64,000 nucleotides of DNA from the NCBI RefSeq assembly GCF_019931575.1, contig NZ_CP082923.1, positions 2,170,001 to 2,234,000 on the forward strand, written 5' to 3'. The notes beneath the pieces are model-generated. The model was not told where the DNA came from. It worked only from the letters and a program-made list of their open reading frames with translations, and made no database searches. The position numbers were made by a program, and so were the translations under genes. This DNA is from Caulobacter segnis (GTDB taxonomy: Bacteria > Pseudomonadota > Alphaproteobacteria > Caulobacterales > Caulobacteraceae). Positions 57,759 to 64,000 of the stretch are shown here, piece after piece. Position 1 is the first letter of the stretch, and each line of letters begins with the position of its first letter.

Positions 57759-59507
57759 ATGGCCAATCTGAACGGCCGCGCGCGTCGAAAGAACACGTAC
57801 GACGCCATCGTGGTGGGTAGCGGTATTACCGGCGGCATAGCCGCCAAGGAGCTGACCCAGAAGGGCCTCAAGGTTCTGGTCCTGGAGCGGGGGCGCATGG
57901 TCCGTCACCTCGAGGACTATCCGACCGCCGTCCTCGATCCCTGGCAGACAAAGTACCCGCAGGGACAGCTGCCGCAGGCCGAGCTGGCCGCGCACTATCC
58001 GGTGCAGCGCCGCACCAACTACACGATGACGGAATACACCCAGCACTTCTTCGTCCGCGACGACGAGAACCCGTATTCCGAGGAAAGCCGCTTCGACTGG
58101 ATCCGGGGCTATCACGTCGGCGGCCGCTCGCTGACCTGGGGGCGCCAGAGCTATCGTCACAGCCCGATCGACTTCGAGGCCAACGGCCGCGAGGGGATCG
58201 GGGTCGACTGGCCGATCCGCTACGAGGACCTGGCTCCCTGGTACGAGCACGTCGAGCGCTTCATCGGCGTGTCAGGCCAGCGCGAGGGCCTGGCCCACTT
58301 CCCCGACGGCCACTACCAGCCGCCGATGGAAATGAACTGCGTAGAGAAGGCCTTCAAGGCCAAGTCCGAGGCGCGCTTTCCCGAGCGCCGGGTCTCGATC
58401 GGCCGGGCGGCGCACCTGACCGAGCCGACCGAGGAGCAGCTGAGCCTGGGTCGCACCAAGTGCCAGTTCCGCAACATGTGCATCCGCGGCTGCCCGTTCG
58501 GCGGCTACTACAGCTCAAATTCCGGTGGGCTGGTGGCGGCGGAACGCACCGGCAACATGGTGATCCGGCCCAACTCGATCGTCACCGAGCTGATCTATGA
58601 CGAGAAGGCGGGCAAGGCGACCGGCGTGCGCATCCTGGACGCCGAGACGAAGAAGGACGAGGAGTTCTACGCCGACGTCGTGTTCCTGTGCGCCTCGGCC
58701 TTCAACTCGACCTGGATCATGATGAACTCGACGAGTTCGCGGTTTCCCAATGGTTTCGGCAACGCCAGCGACCAGCTGGGCCGCAATGTCATGGACCACC
58801 ATCTGGGCGTGGGCGCGACCGGCGAGGCGCCCGAGTTCGCCGACATGTATTATTCGGGGCGGCGGCCGAACGGCATCTACGTGCCGCGCTTCCGCAACCT
58901 GGGCGACGCGGCCACCAAGCGCAGCGACTATCTGCGCGGCTTCGGCTACCAGGGCGGCGCCTATCGGGCGGGCTGGGACCGGGATCTGGGCAATCGCGCC
59001 CAAGGCGCCAAGGGTTTCGGCGCGAGCCGCAAGGCCGCGCTCAGCCAGCCTGGTCCTTGGACCATGGGGCTGGGCGGTTTCGGCGAGATCCTTCCCTACG
59101 AGGACAACCGCGTCACCCTGAACCGAGACGTGAAGGACGCGTTCGGCCTGCCGACCCTGACATTCAACGTCACCATCCGCGAGAACGAGATCGCCATGCG
59201 CCGCGACATGCAGAATGCGGCGGCCGAGATGCTGGAGGCGGCGGGCTTCAAGAACGTCCAGGGCAAGGATGGCGGTTACGCGCCAGGCCTGGGCATCCAC
59301 GAGATGGGCACCGCCCGCATGGGGCGCGATCCCAAGACCTCGGTGCTGAACGCCCACAACCAGGTCCACGAGTGCAAGAACGTCTATGTCACCGATGGCG
59401 CGGCCATGACCTCGGCCTCGTGCGTGAACCCGTCCCTGACCTACATGGCGCTGACGGCGCGGGCCGCCGACCATGCGGTCAAGGCTCGCAAGCGGGGAGA
59501 CCTGTGA
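57759..59507 (+). CDS. GMC-type FAD sugar dehydrogenase, large subunit
   Basis: A 582-residue flavoprotein. GSGITGG at residues 20-26 is the FAD dinucleotide motif, and the catalytic pair is H514 in GIHEMGTARMG and N557 in CVNPSLTY. A Cys cluster C235-x5-C241-x3-C245 (CQFRNMCIRGC) resembles the iron-sulfur site of FAD glucose/glycoside dehydrogenases. It is coupled by TGATG to a small-subunit gene that has a Tat-like signal, so the complex is likely exported as a unit. It should oxidise a sugar ring hydroxyl, probably C3, passing electrons to cytochrome c. Confidence 0.92.
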   Translation: MANLNGRARRKNTYDAIVVGSGITGGIAAKELTQKGLKVLVLERGRMVRHLEDYPTAVLDPWQTKYPQGQLPQAELAAHYPVQRRTNYTMTEYTQHFFVRDDENPYSEESRFDWIRGYHVGGRSLTWGRQSYRHSPIDFEANGREGIGVDWPIRYEDLAPWYEHVERFIGVSGQREGLAHFPDGHYQPPMEMNCVEKAFKAKSEARFPERRVSIGRAAHLTEPTEEQLSLGRTKCQFRNMCIRGCPFGGYYSSNSGGLVAAERTGNMVIRPNSIVTELIYDEKAGKATGVRILDAETKKDEEFYADVVFLCASAFNSTWIMMNSTSSRFPNGFGNASDQLGRNVMDHHLGVGATGEAPEFADMYYSGRRPNGIYVPRFRNLGDAATKRSDYLRGFGYQGGAYRAGWDRDLGNRAQGAKGFGASRKAALSQPGPWTMGLGGFGEILPYEDNRVTLNRDVKDAFGLPTLTFNVTIRENEIAMRRDMQNAAAEMLEAAGFKNVQGKDGGYAPGLGIHEMGTARMGRDPKTSVLNAHNQVHECKNVYVTDGAAMTSASCVNPSLTYMALTARAADHAVKARKRGDL

Positions 59508-60076
59508 TGCTGAACCGACGCGATGCAATCCGTGGCTTGGCCCTGGCGGTCGGGGTTGGAGCTTCCGGCTGGGCCGAGCGCGCCCTGGCCGCCGCCGCGC
59601 CCGCCCCGGCCCTGACCTGGACCCCTACCGCCCTGACGCAGGACCAGGCCCGGCTGCTGGACGTGGTCGCCGAGCTGATCATCCCGGCGACGGACTCCCC
59701 CGGCGCGCGCGCGGCCGGCGTGCCGCAGTTCATCGACCGCGCGGTCGGCGACTACTACGAGAAGAGTCAGGTGGAACAGCTGCTGGGCGGGCTGGCGCGC
59801 ATGGACGCCGACGCCCGCGCGGCGCATGGCGACGCCTTCGTCGCGCTGGCTCCCGAGCATCAGGTCGCGCTGCTGACGACCTATGACCAACAGGCTGGTG
59901 TCGCGCGAGGCCAGAACCAGTCCCACTTCTTCACGGCGCTGGAGGACATGGTGACGGTGGGCTACTTCACCTCCGAAGCCGGCGCGACCATGGCCTTGCG
60001 GTATGATCCCGTTCCCGGCGCGTACCACGGTTGCGTGCCGCTCTCCGAAGTCGGCCGAGCCTGGGCGACGCGCTAG
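59507..60076 (+). CDS. GMC dehydrogenase small subunit (gluconate 2-dehydrogenase subunit 3 family)
   Basis: A 189-residue partner of the GMC dehydrogenase. LNRRDAIRGLALAVG is a Tat-type signal, ending AERALAA. The family core is LLDVVAELIIPATDSPGA followed by FIDRAVGDYYE and the C-terminal YHGCVPLSEVGRAW. Such subunits carry the large subunit through the Tat system. The ATG overlaps the large-subunit stop, and its own stop shares CTAG with the LysR gene. Confidence 0.91.
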   Translation: MLNRRDAIRGLALAVGVGASGWAERALAAAAPAPALTWTPTALTQDQARLLDVVAELIIPATDSPGARAAGVPQFIDRAVGDYYEKSQVEQLLGGLARMDADARAAHGDAFVALAPEHQVALLTTYDQQAGVARGQNQSHFFTALEDMVTVGYFTSEAGATMALRYDPVPGAYHGCVPLSEVGRAWATR

Positions 60077-60963
60077 TCGAGCAGTCGCAGGAAGTTGACC
60101 AGCGGCGGGGCGATGTCGTCGCCGCGCCAGGCCAGCCCCGTCTCCAGCTCGGGCGCCTGGCCCGCCAGCGGAACGTAGCGGACGCCGGTCCGAGCCAGGT
60201 TGCGCAGGGACGCCGGCACCAGGGCGATCCCCAGGCCGCTCGACACCAGGCTGATGATCGTCTGCATCTGGATGGCCTCCTGGACGATCCGCGCCCGTCC
60301 GCCCAGGGCGGTGAAATAGCCGGTGACCAGGTCGTGGAAGGCCGGGGCGACCTGTCTGGGGAACAGGATCAGCGGCGAGGCCAGCACCTCATCGGGGGAC
60401 AGCGCCTCGGCGTCGCCGATGCGTCCGGAGTCGATCCAGGCGCTTGGAACAGCGGCCACTAGAGGTTCGCGCAGCAGCCGGCGATAGCTCAACGACAGTG
60501 GCAGCGGCTGTTCGGCCGACGGGATGATGATGCCCGCGTGCCGCTCGCCGTTCACCAGCGCGGGCAGCTGCACGTCGCTGGTGGCTTCGACCAGCTGGAT
60601 CTCGACATTGGGGAAAGCCTGGGAATACCGCCGCACCAGGGACGGCAGGACGCTGTAGTCGGCCGTGCTGACGAACGACAGCGACAGCCGTCCGGTCTGG
60701 CCGTCGCGGATGCCGCGCGCGAGGGTGGGCAGGTCGTCGAGGCTGGACAGGACCTCCAGCACGTGCGGCAGCCACTGCTCGCCCAGCGGCGTCAGCCGCA
60801 CGTTGCGCTTGGTGCGGGCGAACAGCGGGGCGCCCAGCACACGTTCCAAGCTCATGATCGACTGGCTCAGCGGCGGCTGGGTCATGTGCAACCGTTCCGC
60901 GGCGCGACCGAAATGCAGGGTTTCGGCCACGGCGGCGAAATGGCGGAGTTGCCGAACGTCCAT
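60073..60963 (-). CDS. LysR-family transcriptional regulator
   Basis: A 296-residue regulator with the N-terminal HTH (residues 1-60: LRHFAAVAETLHFGRAAERL, MTQPPLSQSI) and a periplasmic-binding-like effector domain (from about 92: LSLSFVSTADYSVLP). The ATG at 60963 gives the canonical MDVRQLRHF start. It is divergent from ilvD with 96 bases between, where a CGCAC-N6-GTGCG palindrome (60973-60988) is a likely binding site. It may control ilvD or the opposing dehydrogenase genes. Confidence 0.92.
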   Translation of the reverse strand: MDVRQLRHFAAVAETLHFGRAAERLHMTQPPLSQSIMSLERVLGAPLFARTKRNVRLTPLGEQWLPHVLEVLSSLDDLPTLARGIRDGQTGRLSLSFVSTADYSVLPSLVRRYSQAFPNVEIQLVEATSDVQLPALVNGERHAGIIIPSAEQPLPLSLSYRRLLREPLVAAVPSAWIDSGRIGDAEALSPDEVLASPLILFPRQVAPAFHDLVTGYFTALGGRARIVQEAIQMQTIISLVSSGLGIALVPASLRNLARTGVRYVPLAGQAPELETGLAWRGDDIAPPLVNFLRLLD

Positions 60964-60972
60964 TTGATATCT

Positions 60973-60988
60973 CGCACGACTTAGTGCG
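60973..60988. promoter_or_regulatory. Palindrome in the LysR-ilvD divergent promoter
   Basis: CGCAC, six bases (GACTTA), then GTGCG form a perfect inverted repeat ten bases upstream of the LysR start. An AT-rich segment follows (about 60992-61006), suitable for a -10 region. Confidence 0.5.
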
Positions 60989-61059
60989 CTCTTACTAATA
61001 TATTTTGCGGACGGATTGAATGGCCGTAAAAGACCACACCGCCGACATTGAGATTTCCC

Positions 61060-62916
61060 ATGCCTCCCTATCGCTCTCGCACCTCCACCCACGGCCGCAA
61101 CATGGCTGGCGCTCGGGGCCTCTGGCGCGCCACCGGCATGAAGGACGAGGACTTCGGCAAGCCGATCATCGCGGTGGCCAACAGCTTCACCCAGTTCGTC
61201 CCGGGGCACGTGCACCTGAAGGACCTGGGCCAGCTGGTCGCTCGCGAGATCGAGGCCGCCGGGGGCGTGGCCAAGGAATTCAACACCATCGCCGTGGACG
61301 ACGGCATCGCCATGGGCCACGGCGGCATGCTGTACTCGCTGCCCAGTCGCGAGCTTATCGCCGACAGCGTCGAGTACATGGTCAACGCGCACTGCGCCGA
61401 CGCCATCGTCTGCATCTCGAACTGTGACAAGATCACGCCCGGCATGCTGATGGCCGCCATGCGTCTGAACATTCCGGTGGTCTTCGTCTCGGGCGGTCCG
61501 ATGGAGGCCGGCAAGGTGCAGGTGAAGGGCGCGATCCGGGCGCTGGACCTGGTCGACGCCATGGTCGTCGCCGCCGACGACAAGTACACCGACGAGGAAG
61601 TGACCGCGATCGAGAAGGCCGCGTGCCCGACCTGCGGCTCGTGCTCGGGCATGTTCACGGCAAACTCGATGAACTGCCTGACCGAGGCCCTGGGTCTGTC
61701 GCTGCCTGGCAACGGCTCGGTCCTGGCCACCCACGCCGACCGGGAAGCCCTGTTCAAGGAAGCCGGCCGCCTGATCGTCGATCTCTGCCAGCGCTGGTAC
61801 GAGCAGGAAGATCCCACGGCCCTGCCGCGCGGCATCGCCACGCGGGCGGCGTTCGAGAACGCCATGAGCCTGGACATCGCCATGGGCGGCTCGACCAACA
61901 CTGTGCTCCACTTGCTGGCCGCCGCCAGCGAGGGCGGGGTCGATTTCGGCATGGCCGACATCGATCGCCTGTCGCGCCGCGTGCCGTGCCTGTCCAAGGT
62001 GGCGCCGGCCAAGGCCGACGTGCACATGGAGGACGTCCACCGCGCCGGCGGGGTCATGGCCATCCTGGGCGAGCTGGAGCGCGGCGGCTTGATCGACGCC
62101 ACCCAGCCGACCGTCCACGCCACGACCATGGCCGAGGCGCTCGCCCGCTGGGACATCGGCCGCACCAACAGCGCCACCGCCCATGAGTTCTTCCGCGCCG
62201 CGCCGGGCGGCAAGCCGACCCAGATCGCCTTCAGCCAGGCGGCCCGCTGGGAGAGCCTGGACCTGGATCGCGAGAAGGGCGTCATCCGCTCGGTCGAGCA
62301 TCCCTTCTCACAGGACGGCGGCCTGGCCGTGCTGTTCGGCAACCTGGCGCCCGAAGGCTGCATCGTGAAAACCGCCGGGGTCGACGACTCGATCCTGACC
62401 TTCAAGGGCGCGGCGCGCGTGTTCGAGAGCCAGGAGACCGCCGTCAGCGGCATCCTCGGCGGCCAGGTCAAGGCCGGCGAGGTCGTGGTCATCCGCTACG
62501 AAGGTCCCAAGGGCGGTCCGGGCATGCAGGAGATGCTGTACCCGACCACCTATCTGAAATCGAAGGGCCTGGGCGCGGCCTGCGCCCTGATCACCGACGG
62601 CCGATTCTCGGGCGGCACCTCGGGGCTGTCGATCGGCCACGTCTCGCCGGAAGCGGGCGAGGGCGGATTGATCGCCCTGGTCGAGACCGGCGACTCCATC
62701 CTGATCGACATCCCCAACCGGGGCATCACACTTGAGGCCTCGGACGAGGTCCTGGCCCAGCGCCGCGCCGCCCAGTTGGCGCGCGACAAGGACGCCTGGA
62801 AGCCCGCCGATCGCAAGCGCGAGGTCAGCCCGGCTCTGCGCGCCTACGCCGCCATGACCACCAACGCCGCCCGCGGCGCGGTGCGTGACGTGTCCCAGGT
62901 CGAACGTTCGAACTGA
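61060..62916 (+). CDS. ilvD: Dihydroxy-acid dehydratase
   Basis: A 618-residue iron-sulfur dehydratase converting 2,3-dihydroxy-isovalerate or -methylvalerate to the keto acid in branched-chain amino acid synthesis. Cysteines C122 (SNCDK, with K124) and C195 ([10 protein letters not shown]189/C192/C195) match the E. coli-type enzyme, as does the start [19 protein letters not shown]. The ATG at 61060 is chosen by this alignment; a TTG at 61048 is upstream in frame. A terminator-like hairpin follows. The divergent LysR gene may regulate it. Confidence 0.95.
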   Translation: MPPYRSRTSTHGRNMAGARGLWRATGMKDEDFGKPIIAVANSFTQFVPGHVHLKDLGQLVAREIEAAGGVAKEFNTIAVDDGIAMGHGGMLYSLPSRELIADSVEYMVNAHCADAIVCISNCDKITPGMLMAAMRLNIPVVFVSGGPMEAGKVQVKGAIRALDLVDAMVVAADDKYTDEEVTAIEKAACPTCGSCSGMFTANSMNCLTEALGLSLPGNGSVLATHADREALFKEAGRLIVDLCQRWYEQEDPTALPRGIATRAAFENAMSLDIAMGGSTNTVLHLLAAASEGGVDFGMADIDRLSRRVPCLSKVAPAKADVHMEDVHRAGGVMAILGELERGGLIDATQPTVHATTMAEALARWDIGRTNSATAHEFFRAAPGGKPTQIAFSQAARWESLDLDREKGVIRSVEHPFSQDGGLAVLFGNLAPEGCIVKTAGVDDSILTFKGAARVFESQETAVSGILGGQVKAGEVVVIRYEGPKGGPGMQEMLYPTTYLKSKGLGAACALITDGRFSGGTSGLSIGHVSPEAGEGGLIALVETGDSILIDIPNRGITLEASDEVLAQRRAAQLARDKDAWKPADRKREVSPALRAYAAMTTNAARGAVRDVSQVERSN

Positions 62917-62923
62917 TCGGGCG

Positions 62924-62951
62924 GGCCCCGGCGGCGCGTGTCGCCGGGGCC
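62924..62951 (+). terminator. Terminator-like hairpin after ilvD
   Basis: A perfect 10-bp stem GGCCCCGGCG / CGCCGGGGCC with an 8-base loop, 8 bases after the ilvD stop. Only two Ts follow. Confidence 0.55.
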
Positions 62952-63131
62952 TTGCGCGGCAACGGATTCGCGTCTTCCGGCACGGCGAAAAGTTCTGGAG
63001 ACGCGCCCGGAAAATCTGCGCCGGAGCCGACGGGCGATCGACGTCGCGCGACCCTAGATGAGGGGCGAGGGCGGCCGGGATGGAGGCCAGGATCCGACCG
63101 TTGGATCAGCCCTTCAGTCCCGGAGGGTTTC

Positions 63132-64000
63132 ATGTCTTTCTCGCCAGCCGAAGATGCCGTGGATGCGGTCCATCCAGAGGCGGAACGTCCCGCCGTGTGG
63201 GCGGCGGTCGGCGCCCTGACCTTGGGTGTCTTCGCCCTGGTGACCTCTGAATTCCTGCCCGCCAGCGTCCTGACGCCCCTGGCGCGAGACCTGGGCGTCA
63301 GCGTCGGCGCGGCCGGCCAGGCGGTGACCGCCACCGCCGTGGTCGGAGCCTTCGCCGCCCCGCTGGTCCCGGTCCTGACCGGACGTCTGGACCGCCGCCT
63401 GGTCATGTGGGGCCTGATGGCGCTGCTGAGCCTGTCCAATCTGCTGACGATCTTCGCCGCCAATCTGCCGACTCTGTTGGTCGCCCGCGTGCTGCTGGGC
63501 GCCAGCCTGGGTGGGTTCTGGTCGATGGCCGCCGCCCTGGCCATTCGGCTGGTGCCGCCTTCCGGCATTCCCAGGGCGATGTCGCTGATCTTTACCGGCG
63601 TGTCGGTGGCCACCGTCTCGGCCGCGCCGATCGGCGCCTATGTCAGCGACACCCTGGGCTGGCGCGCGGCGTTCGTGATCGCCGGCGTGGTCGGCGCGGC
63701 GGCCCTGCTGACGCAGCTCCTAACCCTTCCGCGCCTGGCCCCGACCTCGGTTCCGCGCCTGGCGGGTCTGGTCGAGGTCGGGCGCCGGCCCGCCGTGGCG
63801 ACGGCGTTGCTGGGCGTGCTGCTGGTCATCTCCGGCCACTTCGCCGGCTTCACCTATGTGCGCCCGGTGCTGGAGCAGATCGCCCATCTGGACGTGAAGG
63901 CCATTTCGCTGACCCTGCTGGCGTTCGGCGTGGCGGGTTTCTTCGGCAATCTGGCCGGCGCGGCCCTGGTTGGACGCGATCCGCGCCTGTCGGTTCTGAG
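63132..64000 (+). CDS. MFS transporter, DHA1 (YdhP/AraJ-like), partial at window end
   Basis: The first 289 codons of an inner-membrane drug or sugar exporter, open at the window end. Residues 34-45 LVTSEFLPASVL and 58-75 GQAVTATAVVGAFAAPLV are typical for the DHA1 YdhP/NepI group; ARVLLGASLGGFW lies in TM4. The ATG at 63132 is 4 bases after GGAGGG. No stop is found up to the last base, so the rest is outside. Relationship to ilvD is not evident; it probably has its own promoter in the 180 bases after the hairpin. Confidence 0.9.
   Translation, partial: MSFSPAEDAVDAVHPEAERPAVWAAVGALTLGVFALVTSEFLPASVLTPLARDLGVSVGAAGQAVTATAVVGAFAAPLVPVLTGRLDRRLVMWGLMALLSLSNLLTIFAANLPTLLVARVLLGASLGGFWSMAAALAIRLVPPSGIPRAMSLIFTGVSVATVSAAPIGAYVSDTLGWRAAFVIAGVVGAAALLTQLLTLPRLAPTSVPRLAGLVEVGRRPAVATALLGVLLVISGHFAGFTYVRPVLEQIAHLDVKAISLTLLAFGVAGFFGNLAGAALVGRDPRLSVL

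Noticed and set aside
1-64000. CRISPR array, insertion sequence, prophage, tRNA or rRNA
   Set aside because: I found no regularly spaced repeats, transposase or integrase-like protein, tRNA cloverleaf or rRNA sequence by eye.

Overview
The window is GC-rich, densely coded DNA with strong C/G third-position bias and no rRNA, tRNA, CRISPR array, transposase or phage gene that I can see. Four TonB-dependent receptors (TBDRs), a tandem glycine riboswitch of the alphaproteobacterial kind, GMC dehydrogenase plus small subunit plus cytochrome c modules, and many secreted peptidases and amidohydrolases suggest a chromosomal segment of an oligotrophic alphaproteobacterium, most like Caulobacteraceae (Caulobacter or Phenylobacterium). 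The genus is an inference from gene style; no rRNA is present to prove it.

Layout. (1) 0-8.5 kb: a catabolic locus with two MFS carriers, a class III aminotransferase, a PfkB kinase, a class II aldolase, a TetR repressor and a TBDR. Two near-identical 16-bp sites (2626-2641 and 8521-8536) probably tie the promoters to the TetR protein. (2) 8.6-14.0 kb: a PepSY membrane protein with a small partner, a CxxCH lipoprotein, and a TctDE-like two-component system divergent from an orphan solute-binding lipoprotein. (3) 14.0-20.3 kb: a tandem glycine riboswitch in front of a 901-aa TBDR and an S9 peptidase, then a secreted amidohydrolase. (4) 20.4-26.3 kb: four translationally coupled signalling genes (CHASE3/GAF hybrid kinase with three receivers, CheR-type methyltransferase, stand-alone CheB-type methylesterase, receiver-kinase). 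(5) 26.6-36.4 kb: PaiB-like and MocR-like regulators, a YtcJ-type amidohydrolase, and a TBDR operon with a TolB-propeller/amidohydrolase fusion. (6) 36.4-45.8 kb: a YheO-type regulator with an ACT-domain gene, divergent from an operon TBDR / ornithine cyclodeaminase family / HEMVH-PDZ peptidase / CapA-like / M28 peptidase. Two matching 15-bp palindromes lie in the shared promoter region. (7) 45.8-60.1 kb: a glycoside-utilisation cluster with a BNR-repeat protein, GH78 alpha-L-rhamnosidase, two DUF1080 proteins, LacI regulator, MFS carrier, two xylose-isomerase-like TIM barrels, Gfo/Idh/MocA oxidoreductase, cytochrome c, and a GMC dehydrogenase with its small subunit. (8) 60.1-64 kb: a LysR regulator divergent from ilvD, then an MFS exporter cut by the window end.

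How they work together. Regions 1, 3, 5 and 6 each pair an outer-membrane TBDR with periplasmic or cytoplasmic catabolic enzymes and a local regulator, i.e. self-contained scavenging modules. Region 7 has the parts of an oxidise-then-cleave (3-keto-glycoside) route combined with rhamnose removal, which fits plant rhamnosides such as flavonoid glycosides. The most unusual arrangements are the glycine riboswitch on a TBDR/peptidase pair, the YheO-controlled peptide/amino-acid module containing a CapA-like protein, and the TetR-linked aminotransferase/kinase/aldolase pathway whose substrate I cannot name.
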